Assembly (NCBI GenBank): GCA_028023455.1
Contig: JAQFVV010000012.1
Coordinates: forward strand, 14,088,364-14,152,363
From: Epiperipatus broadwayi
Taxonomy: Eukaryota; Onychophora; Udeonychophora; Euonychophora; Peripatidae
Direction of reading: 5' to 3'
Length of the DNA stretch: 64,000 nucleotides
Positions 51,201-55,383 of this stretch are shown here, piece after piece. A program made the translations under genes and the position numbers. Each line of letters begins with the position of its first letter. Positions within the stretch are counted from its first letter, which is position 1. Below the pieces are notes generated by a model. That model worked only from the letters and a program-made list of their open reading frames with translations, did no database searches and was not told the origin of the DNA.

Positions 51201-51225
51201 ATTCCAGGCTCATATAAATGTCATG
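12186..51225 (+). CDS. Creld: CRELD (cysteine-rich with EGF-like domains), spliced, 3' end not seen
   Basis: CRELD proteins are ER or membrane-associated, disulphide-rich proteins linked to protein folding and secretion. Coding exons: 12186-12293, 26750-26832, 29073-29136, 32226-32334, 33747-33835, 33966-34092 and 51142-51225. They join in frame to 221 residues plus one base. Residues 1 to about 21 form a signal peptide, followed by a CKSC motif (24-27). The CRELD domain spans about 22-121 with the landmark NFGGGDADWEE and the WWFHKQ segment. A laminin-type EGF region follows (about 122-193: VCCPTNTYGKDC, CPGGIERPC, GEGTRKGSGKC). Then comes a calcium-binding EGF starting DIDEC (from 194). The usual cysteine-rich exon between the last two is not found, and the usual second Cys-rich/EGF part and C-terminus are absent. 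Introns are large and full of retroelements. Assignment is confident; completeness is not. Confidence 0.93.
12535..12890. mobile_element. Hairpin element H1 with 13-bp target duplication
   Basis: Two long arms fold back around 12722-12742. The left arm carries an internal tandem duplication of about 85 bp. A one-sided tail of about 35 bp follows the right arm (AACTAGAACACCATC...CAGGAAAA). The element is flanked by exact 13-bp copies of TACGAGTTTTATT (12522-12534 and 12891-12903). That duplication length fits target-primed retrotransposition rather than a cut-and-paste MITE. Confidence 0.7.
13057..13899 (-). mobile_element. Gypsy-C 3' LTR, first part (split by gypsy-B)
   Basis: Matches the second LTR copy at 25761-26340 over most of its length. 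The shared start is TGTGT(T/C)CT..GGGTCT or a close variant, then GGGAGCTAAA and the segment before GCTGCTTCCTC. The matching remainder lies at 23034-23234. On the minus strand the full LTR would run TGTCTG to CACA. A SINE-like insert sits at about 13146-13436. Confidence 0.75.
13146..13436 (-). mobile_element. tRNA-derived SINE-like insert in gypsy-C LTR
   Basis: This stretch is absent from the other gypsy-C LTR. On the minus strand it carries an intact B box, GGGTTCAAATCCC (about 13158-13171). About 50 bases upstream is a D-arm-like segment ending AATTGGATAG, the spacing of a tRNA. No clear target duplication was found, so the ends are approximate. Confidence 0.5.
13900..14614 (-). mobile_element. 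Gypsy-B 3' LTR
   Basis: On the minus strand this runs TGTCATATCTGGCC ... CAAACACAACA, a TG...CA LTR. It matches the copy at 20247-20305 plus 22334-23033. A polypurine tract lies immediately upstream on the minus strand (14615-14625), so this is the 3' LTR. The flank at 13895-13899 (TATAC) and the flank of the other LTR at 23034-23038 (TATAT) are a 4 of 5 match, consistent with a 5-bp target duplication. Confidence 0.82.
14615..14625 (-). promoter_or_regulatory. Gypsy-B polypurine tract
   Basis: Read on the minus strand: AGGGGAAGAGA directly before the LTR TGTCA. This is the classic primer site for plus-strand DNA synthesis and fixes the element's orientation. Confidence 0.8.
14640..14990 (-). 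pseudogene. Gypsy-B pol 3' tail remnant
   Basis: A minus-strand frame reads PPKPRLTQKQVHHAEMVTTK and continues as a basic, Thr/Gln-rich tail typical of the extreme C-terminus of gypsy polyproteins, which lies next to the polypurine tract. No RT, RNase H or integrase core is present between this and the protease. Confidence 0.4.
15100..15370 (-). pseudogene. Gypsy-B aspartic protease remnant
   Basis: At about 15360-15290 the minus strand encodes MPVTKKLDTGTAVSIVSRMT, containing the retropepsin active-site motif DTG followed by hydrophobics. Further on (about 15150-15110) a segment NLLGCDW matches the conserved post-protease LLGxDW motif. Intervening stops show it is inactive. Confidence 0.65.
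15490..15601 (-). pseudogene. Gypsy-B nucleocapsid zinc knuckles
   Basis: The minus strand encodes CYKCDQQMHTHTEC, an intact CX2CX4HX4C knuckle. A second, damaged one follows (CMFCK, a stop, VGYTKVAC, with His changed to Tyr). The overlapping 80-codon frame at 15360-15602 is in another phase and is a shadow of this. Confidence 0.7.
15640..16040 (-). pseudogene. Gypsy-B gag (capsid) remnant
   Basis: The open part (15810-16040) encodes IIGPQTYEILKSQSISEKPS and later FSPKPLTIMQRYYFN and QEQGERV. This is the capsid signature of Ty3/gypsy Gag (GxxTYxLLxxL, PxPxxxxERxxFxxRxQxxGE). After a frame change, 15640-15800 continues as the Gag C-terminal helices. The N-terminus is missing or diverged. It acts, when intact, as the coat that packages element RNA. 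Confidence 0.72.
16705..16884. mobile_element. Hairpin element H2
   Basis: Shares the arm core with H1 (TGTTGAATGTCTTTAGAAAA and its complement) and the same one-sided tail ending CTTTCAGGAAAA. It is a shorter version with arms of about 50 bp. No clear target duplication was found. Confidence 0.6.
17725..18040. repeat. Direct repeat pair, about 90 bp
   Basis: The segment beginning ATAAAATATGCTGAAAATA at about 17726 recurs at about 17951, with roughly 85% identity and the same ending (ATGTAAATTGA). Spacing is about 225 bp. Origin unknown. Confidence 0.6.
18500..18840. repeat. T-rich low-complexity block
   Basis: Long runs of T broken by short G or A interruptions on the plus strand, with very little C. 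It is probably expanded low-complexity DNA. Confidence 0.8.
20247..20305 (-). mobile_element. Gypsy-B 5' LTR, left piece
   Basis: Matches the first 60 bases of the LTR at 13900 (TGTTGxGTTTGGCTGAA...). It is cut at the sequence TAATATCAAAAAATA (20291-20305), which is repeated at 22319-22333 on the far side of the inserted Penelope-like pair. Confidence 0.85.
20418..20451 (-). ncRNA. Decayed hammerhead-like motif, PLE pair 2 left arm
   Basis: Minus strand: CTGACAA, then a perfect 5-bp stem GACTG / CAGTC with a 7-base loop, then AAAAC where GAAAC is expected. Same relative place as in the right arm. Confidence 0.4.
21393..21578 (+). pseudogene. GIY-YIG endonuclease C-terminus of PLE pair 2
   Basis: Encodes MHFMETGHKLEKKNIRM, then SSRRDRKIREAILIKK. 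This fits the HFxxTGHxI...RRxREAxxI end of PLE GIY-YIG nucleases. It is only the tail of the domain, and the mirror copy in the left arm (about 21040-21230, minus) is broken. Confidence 0.6.
21768..21843. repeat. Short dispersed module inside PLE pair 2 right arm
   Basis: About 75 bp present in the right arm but not in the left. It shares CTGAAAAAAT and AGGGACCTCTG, with similar spacing, with the terminal repeats of the unit at 52210-52940. It is therefore a third member of that repeat family. Confidence 0.55.
22222..22252 (+). ncRNA. Hammerhead-like motif, PLE pair 2 right arm
   Basis: CTGACGA matches the CUGANGA core exactly. It is followed by a stem (GATTG / CAGTC) and AAAAC in place of GAAAC. 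It lies about 70-95 bp inside the outer end of the element. Confidence 0.45.
22319..23033 (-). mobile_element. Gypsy-B 5' LTR, right piece
   Basis: Continues the LTR after the PLE insertion and matches 13951-14614 with small indels, ending GTCAGATATGACA. Its right boundary meets gypsy-C LTR sequence at 23034. Confidence 0.85.
23034..23234 (-). mobile_element. Gypsy-C 3' LTR, second part
   Basis: Matches 26340-26537 of the other gypsy-C LTR (TTTATTTGCATACAAATT, then AATAAATAATCTTTTATTTA, ending CAGACA). Joined to 13057-13899 it makes one LTR interrupted by gypsy-B. Confidence 0.75.
23235..23249 (-). promoter_or_regulatory. Gypsy-C polypurine tract
   Basis: The minus strand reads GTAGGGAAGAAAA directly before the LTR start TGTCTG, the normal plus-strand primer position. 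Confidence 0.7.
23261..23560 (-). pseudogene. Gypsy-C pol 3' tail (integrase C-terminal extension)
   Basis: A minus-strand frame reads NKWKLKRHVKHFCRRNKDTL and continues for about 90 codons with two stops to just before the polypurine tract. The WKRHVxxxxRR pattern is typical of the segment following gypsy integrase. The integrase core itself is not present. Confidence 0.6.
23566..24352. mobile_element. Family-D foldback element, long form
   Basis: Contains the family core (CTCTCCATACAGTAGTGCC, AATCAATGGATGCC and the AGACTAGTTTCT region) once directly at 23578-23755 and again as a foldback at 23999-24330. It ends AATGGTGATCATGTG. Flanks AATTGTACTATT (23554-23565) and AATTTTACTATT (24353-24364) are an 11 of 12 target duplication. 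It sits inside the deleted interior of gypsy-C. The open frames seen in it are simply the repeat. Confidence 0.75.
24365..25100 (-). pseudogene. Gypsy-C zinc knuckle and protease remnant
   Basis: The frame encodes an intact knuckle CRNCDKKSHLAMVC (about 25060-25019). The protease follows in the same frame (24786-25025): KTEVDNRAGLSMISCSDW, where the catalytic Asp is kept but the DTG has become DNR. Beyond, at about 24655-24625, NPLLGRN followed by a stop matches the post-protease LLGxxW motif. Reading order is gag, NC, PR on the minus strand. Confidence 0.7.
25110..25701 (-). pseudogene. Gypsy-C gag remnant
   Basis: A Met at 25701 starts MTELCSEIHGSDITNMDS; after a stop come YVEHVEYYMFINKMEDAHLK and MLSLLYIAGQADIQ, resembling the Gag N-terminal capsid block. 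A later block (LRKLDKHCDFSPE) resembles LxxHFxPKP. Stops and frame changes are frequent. Confidence 0.6.
25761..26537 (-). mobile_element. Gypsy-C 5' LTR
   Basis: The unbroken 777-bp LTR copy, TGTGTTCTTAGG...CAGACA on the plus strand, TGTCTG...CACA on the minus strand. It lies upstream of gag in element orientation. No matching target duplication was seen between 13052-13056 and 26538-26542, so an end may have been lost. Confidence 0.75.
26750..26832 (+). CDS. Creld: CRELD coding exon 2
   Basis: Encodes GMERTARYNFGGGDADWEE and the following KKLGSYGN, a highly conserved CRELD block. The acceptor is a strong TTGTTTTTCAG and the donor is AG|GTATTT. Phase is 0 in, 2 out. Confidence 0.93.
26833..29072. 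other. CRELD intron 2
   Basis: AT-rich. Holds diverged direct repeats of about 120 bp (28055-28180 and 28375-28495, both ending ATATTATTAATCATTA) and an ATTA microsatellite (28791-28816). No genes seen. Confidence 0.6.
29073..29136 (+). CDS. Creld: CRELD coding exon 3
   Basis: Completes a Ser codon and encodes ETRFVEIMEDICKSDVDN plus KDE, matching the ETRLVEVLE...C segment of the family. The acceptor is TTCTTTTTTAG and the donor is GAG|GTGAAA. Phase is 2 in, 0 out. Confidence 0.92.
29373..30185. mobile_element. Family-D foldback element, long form, in CRELD intron 3
   Basis: Same arrangement as 23566-24352: a direct half-copy (29380-29560), a middle segment shared with the first copy, then a near-perfect foldback (about 29789-30178, arms about 170 bp), ending AATGGTGATCTTGTGATGCT. 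Flanking TAGAATT copies (29366-29372, 30186-30192) may be the target duplication. Confidence 0.72.
30193..32225. other. CRELD intron 3, right part
   Basis: AT-rich with a 13-base C run (30282-30294). No genes or recognisable elements. The minus-strand frame at 31981-32247 overlaps exon 4 and is low complexity. Confidence 0.5.
32226..32334 (+). CDS. Creld: CRELD coding exon 4 (Trp-rich WWFHKQ block)
   Basis: Encodes CHSLAEANEEKLEDWWFHKQ, followed by the conserved PDLYHWLCIDHLK. The WW pair and the WLC motif are CRELD hallmarks. The donor is AAAG|GTAGAT. Phase is 0 in, 1 out. Confidence 0.94.
32335..33513. other. CRELD intron 4, left part
   Basis: AT-rich and nothing recognised. The plus-strand frame at 33298-33513 has no domain. 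Confidence 0.5.
33528..33677. mobile_element. Family-D foldback element, short form, with 14-bp target duplication
   Basis: A 90-bp hairpin built from the family core (AAGGCAAAACTCTCC and its complement), followed by the one-sided tail ending GATGGTGATCATGTGATGC. It is flanked by exact copies of TTATAATAATAATT (33514-33527 and 33678-33691). It lies in intron 4 close to the exon 5 acceptor. Confidence 0.75.
33747..33835 (+). CDS. Creld: CRELD coding exon 5 (EGF-like)
   Basis: Encodes VCCPTNTYGKDCEPCPGG, then IERPCFNNGDCD, the conserved start of the laminin-type EGF region. A family-D foldback insertion ends about 55 bp upstream. The donor is GAT|GTTAGT. Phase is 1 in, 0 out. Confidence 0.94.
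33966..34092 (+). CDS. Creld: CRELD coding exon 6 (EGF-like)
   Basis: Encodes GEGTRKGSGKCNCHSSFKGD, LCDSCSLGYREEF and ends SHVSCL. The intron before it is only 130 bp, the shortest in the gene. The donor is TTAG|GTAAAC. Phase is 0 in, 1 out. In known CRELDs this point is followed by a CH..C...C..GP..C..C motif, which is missing here. Confidence 0.94.
34093..35792. other. CRELD intron 6, first part
   Basis: Searched by eye for the expected cysteine-rich CRELD exon (phase 1 to 1, several TGT/TGC codons); none found. AT-rich with AT microsatellites at 34790-34810 and 35133-35143. Confidence 0.5.
35793..35953. mobile_element. Foldback MITE with about 55-bp arms
   Basis: Left arm 35793-35848 and right arm 35898-35953 are near-perfect complements (AATATTTAACACAGCATTA.., TGCACATGTGCTTTGAAG), with a 49-bp spacer. 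It resembles neither family D nor H. Target duplication unclear (TA or similar). Confidence 0.75.
36064..36084. repeat. AAT microsatellite
   Basis: A simple run of ATA/AAT units shortly after the foldback MITE. The surrounding 35954-37013 has nothing else recognisable. Confidence 0.7.
37014..37025. repeat. Target-site duplication of the RTE LINE (5' copy)
   Basis: ATTTATCTTAAT, repeated exactly at 40314-40325. It defines the element as 37026-40313. Confidence 0.85.
37026..40313 (+). mobile_element. RTE-clade non-LTR retrotransposon, nearly intact
   Basis: A 3.3-kb element in CRELD intron 6, on the same strand as the gene. The 5' untranslated part (37026-37352) is GC-richer than the intron. 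It has a single endonuclease-RT reading frame and a very short 3' end with a (GAT)n tail (about 40299-40313), as in RTE/BovB-type elements. Exact 12-bp target duplications flank it. Few disabling changes imply a recent insertion. The clade is inferred from single-ORF layout, short 3' UTR and tail. Confidence 0.88.
37353..40302 (+). pseudogene. RTE endonuclease-reverse transcriptase, one frameshift and one nonsense change
   Basis: Residues about 48-300 form an APE-type endonuclease: TYNCRSL, GLCEVRRKG, IQVYAPTS, IVMGDFNARIG and GSDHRLVR carry the expected Asn, Glu, Tyr, Asp/Asn and His residues. The RT follows at about 480-763: NAVIILIFKKGD, NYRSISLLSVLYK, GFVDYEKAFDS, GVRQGDSISP and the catalytic FADD at about 730. 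A frameshift near 39615-39625 moves the reading into the frame 39562-40185 (KINVKKTKVMF, YKYLGQIINTDG, the GSETWTL and GHIARR thumb/C-terminal motifs). A TGA at 40183-40185 falls where an Arg normally precedes WVDEI, probably CGA to TGA, and the frame then runs to 40302. Cleaves target DNA and copies element RNA when intact. Confidence 0.88.
40314..44136. other. CRELD intron 6, middle part
   Basis: Begins with the 3' target duplication (40314-40325). The rest is AT-rich with many T runs; frames at 40931-41125, 42402-42599, 42745-42975 and 43476-43693 show no recognisable domains. No cysteine-rich exon found. Confidence 0.5.
44137..45159 (+). mobile_element. LTR-like GC-richer island
   Basis: Starts TGTAACAGAC and may end near CTAGTGTTAC (45150-45158). 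A TATA-like box, GGTATAAATG (45059-45068), and AATAAA (45142) stand in LTR order. The first 126 bp form an inverted repeat (GGGTTCGAAT with ATTCGAACCC at about 44246-44255). TGGTGACG at 44919 resembles a primer-binding site, which would give a shorter alternative boundary. No coding frame. No target duplication, so ends are uncertain. Confidence 0.4.
45160..51141. other. CRELD intron 6, last part
   Basis: 45160-45780 is mildly GC-richer and may be more of the LTR-type insertion. 45780-51141 is AT-rich without recognisable genes. At about 48885-48838 on the minus strand an acceptor-like TTTTTTGTAG precedes a 16-codon frame (TVAGELFVWTDGSTEK, stop), which is exon-like but unsupported. Confidence 0.45.
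51142..51225 (+). CDS. Creld: CRELD coding exon 7 (calcium-binding EGF)
   Basis: Encodes DIDECDEKSASCEENQYC then ENIPGSYKCH, a typical cbEGF start with the DIDEC calcium motif and four of its six cysteines. The acceptor is TTATTTATTTAG and the donor is CATG|GTAAAT. It is phase 1 in and 1 out, so it is in frame with exon 6 without the missing exon. Confidence 0.92.
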
Positions 51226-51287
51226 GTAAATAATATATAAATATAAACATTGAAATGTAATAGAATTTTTTCATGTAATAATCTAAA

Positions 51288-51790
51288 TAAAATTTCATCT
51301 CTGATGTAACTTGAAAATGACCATTTAAAACTAGCTATGCAAGCTGAAACAATGTAGTCTAATAATAGCAGTAGTATTTGTCTGAGCCACATTAGCCAAA
51401 AGTGAAATTGCTTTTAACTTAATAGTTTAGTTGATAATAGTGAATCAAATATATAGTCTTTGTATGGGTAAAAATTTGAAATGTAACAATTTCACTGAAT
51501 TTTCTCCAGAAACAAATCATCTCCCACAGAAAATTATATATATTGATTTTAGCATTTTTATAGATTCTATGCAAAAATTGAATTTTTATGGAAATTTTTC
51601 CATAAATCTAAATAAAATTTCAACAGTGATATAATTAAGTAACAGTCATTTAAAAATTAGTAATACAAACTGAAATGCCTTAATCTACTAATAATAAAAG
51701 TATTTGTTTTAGCCATAATAAGCCCTATGCAAACTGAAATGCCTTAATGTAGTAATGATAAAAATATTTGTTTTAGTCATAATGAGCCAA
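51288..51790. repeat. Diverged tandem-like repeats in CRELD intron 7
   Basis: A segment containing AAAATTTCA, CATTTAAAA and GTATTTGT...AGCCA.AA.. appears at 51288-51400 and again at 51612-51720. Its end is duplicated once more at 51725-51790 (CTATGCAAACTGAAATGCC and following). Confidence 0.6.
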
Positions 51791-52209
51791 AAATGAACTA
51801 ATTTTAGATTATTATATACAAAAGTGTTTGTTATATTTAAATGTTTACATGAAATCTTTAAATTAGTATACATTTGTACAGAAAATAATTGGTTACTTGT
51901 GAAACAATTGCTATAGTTCACATTTTCACCCATATAAAGTATCTAAATTTTATTTATTAAATTGTTATATCAATAAGATTATTAAACTAAAGATGTTCCA
52001 CTTCTGGTTTAATGTATCTCCAATATTAATGTTATTACTTGATTGTGTAGTTTCAGATTGCACAGCCAGTTTTGCTTGGTTATTGTTTTATTACATCATA
52101 GCTGAAATTTTATCTAGAATATTACATGATAAAATTCTCATTATAAATTACAATATTTATATTTGTAAATATAAATTTTTATTAAACGCTCACTATTATT
52201 TCAGTAATA

Positions 52210-52940
52210 GTTTTAACAAGGCTGTAAACCTTAGCAATTAGCGTCTGAAAAAATCGTCACTAGGGACCTCTGTAGGTCTTTCATGTGATGTGATGTGATG
52301 TATTATGGCTTCTCCTTAAACGAAGTCAAGAATATCTCAGCAATTAAGCCCAGATAAACCTGTTAGCCACTTTCTTTTACATTCCCCACTCTAAATTTAC
52401 CCATAATCTGCTCTATCCCATTTCCACAACATAATTTTTGTCAACTCTATAACCTTTGTATCTAAACCCCCCTTATCTTTTCCCAAACCTAGCATAAAAA
52501 CCAATAATTCACTTTCTGTATAATCACTCTTTTCATATTTATTTTTCCACAACTTCATTATATGTACCCTTTCTGTTTTCAAACATTCACATTCAATTAA
52601 CAAATGCCTAATATTTTCAATTCCTTCCTTACATAATTTACAAAATAAATCACCCATATTTTTCCATTTACATGTATATTCTTTTGTAGCTAAAGATCCT
52701 GTTCGAGCCTTAAACAATAAACTACTTTCCTTACTATTATCATATATTAACTCACACCTAATATTCTGTTTATTTCTATATATATTTAAACTCTTTTTAC
52801 TCTCCATACTATTTCTCCATCTCTCTAACTCCCTAGTCTTTATTTTTTTTTTTTTTTTCATGTGTTTTAAAGACCTACAGAGGTCCCTAGTGACGATTTT
52901 TTCAGACGCTCATTGCTAAGGTTTACAGCCTTGTTAAAAC
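52210..52940. mobile_element. TIR-bounded unit carrying a LINE 3' fragment
   Basis: Terminal inverted repeats of about 71 bp (52210-52280 and 52870-52940, one or a few mismatches) begin GTTTTAACAAGGCTGTAAAC and are flanked by TA on both sides. Inside, on the minus strand, are the C-terminal 154 codons and 3' end of a LINE. Its tail (ACATC units, about 52283-52302) sits directly against the left repeat. A related module lies at 21768-21843. Confidence 0.6.
52397..52861 (-). pseudogene. LINE reverse transcriptase C-terminal (CCHC) domain
   Basis: An uninterrupted 154-codon frame. WRNSMESKKSLNIYR, YDNSKESSLLFKARTGSL and then CKLCKEGIENIRHLLIEC, a CX2CX8HX4C knuckle, match the region following the RT in Jockey/R1/CR1-like LINEs. 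The RT itself is absent. The first five Lys codons come from the adjacent A/T run, so the true homologous part starts at about residue 8. Confidence 0.75.
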
Positions 52941-53789
52941 TAATATTTATATTTATAAATCTGGAAATATTTAAATTAATATTTTAAAATATTTTACAAT
53001 CCTGCTGTTATTATATATTTTATTATAAAAATATAATTAGTCCAGATTCTGGTTAAGAAAAAATTAAAGATTGGTTACATCTTTTTAAATGTTTATAATT
53101 ATACAAGTATATGTATTGTACCGCCCACCTTCTTTCTTTAAATTAAAAAAAAAAAAATCCTTTTTTTGTCTATATTTATTTTCTCCTTTTAACTCTCACT
53201 GTCTTTGAAGGCTTCAGGTCCATCAGGTGGAGATACTAATATCATTAGTAGCCAGCTACCAATAATATCAACACTCTGCTACTAAATTATAACACTGGCC
53301 ATCCAAGCACTTTATTTATTTTAAGGAAAAAACCCTTTAGGCACCAGTCAATTACAATGTAATTAACGTGCTTGTTTGATCAGTAACAAATTTAGTACCT
53401 GCCCTCTCAGTCAGCTCATCGGATTATTGTTACTCCAAATTCTCCGCCCACATTATAAACCTCCATTTCTCAATTTCAGTATCATAGTTATTTACTTATT
53501 AAAACATTGGCATTATGCAAAATCTATTGCCTAAAATTTTCTCTTTTTTTTAATATTGGCTCAAATCACTAATGATAATTAAACATTTCTATATCCCGCT
53601 TTCTTTCTTTAACTTCTCGTTCTTGTCCCATAATAAAAATGTGTTCATACGTTTTTGTAATACATTAGATATTTAATACATATTATCCTGTACGTTTAAA
53701 TAATACAAGTAGAAACAAAAGCATATTTAATTAAAGTATACACGCACCCTAATGAGATTTGATTTTAACCATCTGATTATGAAAGCTAA

Positions 53790-54000
53790 TGTACATAATA
53801 ATAATCTAGAAATTAATAGTTTTTATAAAGTTCAAAAGTTTTATCTCACTGGTTTTTAACGGCTATAATCAAAAGTTTGAAGATAAAGGAAAGTAAAATG
53901 ATTTTACCTAGGATTTGAACACGGTAATATGCGCAATAGTGAAATGTAGCTTCTGCTGATTCTGTTGCTCCAACCGTTTGACGATGATTCCTCGTAGGCT
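53790..54000 (-). repeat. Possible tRNA-related SINE fragment
   Basis: The minus strand carries GTGTTCAAATCC (53911-53922), close to a tRNA B box, preceded by a moderately GC-rich head. The A box is not convincing. Confidence 0.3.
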
Positions 54001-54225
54001 TTTTATTTATTTAGTTATGACATATGAACTGTTCTGGACATGGACACTCCACTGATTCTCAGATTGAAACAAGCATTTTTCTTCTTCAAACTAACTGCAG
54101 GTGTTATTGCAGTGAAGGTTCAAGCAGGCTGCATGATTTGATGGGTTCAGCAATGCATTTTTTTTATTTAACAGGATCAACTTTGACTTATTTGATTAAA
54201 TTTTTTCAATATAATAAAATAATAT

Positions 54226-54267
54226 ATTCTGATAATAATAATAATAATAATAATGATGATGATTTAA
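54226..54267. repeat. AAT / GAT microsatellite
   Basis: A run of AAT units turning into GAT units. It could mark an old LINE tail, but no LINE body precedes it clearly. Confidence 0.65.
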
Positions 54268-55216
54268 TACCCAGCTCCCCCTTATATATCCAGTGTTTCC
54301 TTATCTTAGGATCCATCAGACATACTACTGCACTCCTATTGGGTTTCTGTTCCTTTTCTTTTAGCGTTTAAGATTCCTTCCTTTAGTGTATATTTTAATT
54401 AAATAGTATTAATTAATCCTTTGTTTGTTACTTATCACTAGCCGTTGCAATTATATTTTCCTTTGACTTGTTTTTAGTTTTTAATTCTTTTATTTGCATT
54501 AGCTTTCAATTGTATAATTTTGAGAAAATTCCTTTCTTTTTAACATTTCTTATATACGCACACATTCCATTACTTTAATATTATAAGACAAGAACGAAGC
54601 TATTTACACCATAAATAAATAATACTATTTATATTATAAATTAATAATAATAATAAAAAATTTTAATCACTTTCCTTTATTTATTCTTTATTTCTGAAAT
54701 CTTTTCCCCTACTTTCAATCGTTTATCTCAATAAAAACCCCACCCCTTGTCCTTTTGTTCTTTTCTTTTTCTAAAAATTTTTAAACTTCTTTTTTTTTTT
54801 CGGACATAAATATACATTTTATTTTTAAAACCCCCTTTTTTTTTTTTTGAAACAAATCTCTTTCATCTAATTTACGCATGATAAATACCATGTAACGACT
54901 GCATCGGTACAGTATATTTAAATTTTCTCAAGCATATTTAATGAAACAAAAATGATCTCAGAAACTTTTTAATTATTAATCTAAAAGAAAAAACTCTAAG
55001 CATAATCTAAGAAATTTTTCAATATTGGATTTTTAAATTCTTATGCTTCATTGTTTAAGCTGAGAAGTTTGATGAATTGTTATTGTGCATAATTTTTATC
55101 ATTATTTAGATATATTTTGACAGATCTTGTTATCCTCAGTCACAATTGAAAAGTTAGTAAATTCATGAGTAGTTTAATCAAATTTATTTTAAACAAATCT
55201 TTAGTATGTATCTTCA

Positions 55217-55318
55217 CATGATCACATTTCCTATACTAGCACATTAATTGTTGATAAGCAGAGCAAAACTCTCCATACAGTATTAGGTGGCAATACTGTA
55301 TGGAGAGTTTTGCTCTGT
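55217..55318. mobile_element. Family-D foldback element, shortest form, 16-bp target duplication
   Basis: A left tail (CATGATCACATTTC...) leads into a hairpin GAGCAAAACTCTCCATACAG with its complement. Exact copies of TTAGTATGTATCTTCA flank it (55201-55216, 55319-55334). Confidence 0.8.
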
Positions 55319-55360
55319 TAGTATGTATCTTCAAAGTTTATTTTTATTTTTATTTTGCAG

Positions 55361-55383
55361 GTTTTTGTACCATAAGAATTTAA
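55361..55383 (+). CDS. Possible alternative last exon of CRELD
   Basis: A strong acceptor (TTTTTATTTTTATTTTGCAG) is followed by GT TTT TGT ACC ATA AGA ATT TAA. Spliced to exon 7 (phase 1) this gives ...YKCHGFCTIRI and a stop. It supplies a Cys at the place of the fifth cbEGF cysteine, then ends. It may be a truncated isoform or chance; the acceptor alone is not proof. Confidence 0.3.

Larger units (their letters stand above)
52943..55200. other. Region 3' of CRELD exon 7, nothing else recognised
   Basis: Apart from the SINE-like fragment and microsatellite there is AT-rich DNA with A and T runs. The plus frame 54024-54371 has several cysteines at its start (NCSGHGHSTDS, NCRCYCSEG), but these do not fit CRELD spacing and no acceptor in the right phase precedes it. 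Confidence 0.4.

Noticed and set aside
54024-54371. Cysteine-containing frame as a further CRELD EGF exon
   Set aside because: Cysteine spacing does not match EGF or the CRELD Cys-rich repeats, and no in-phase acceptor precedes it.
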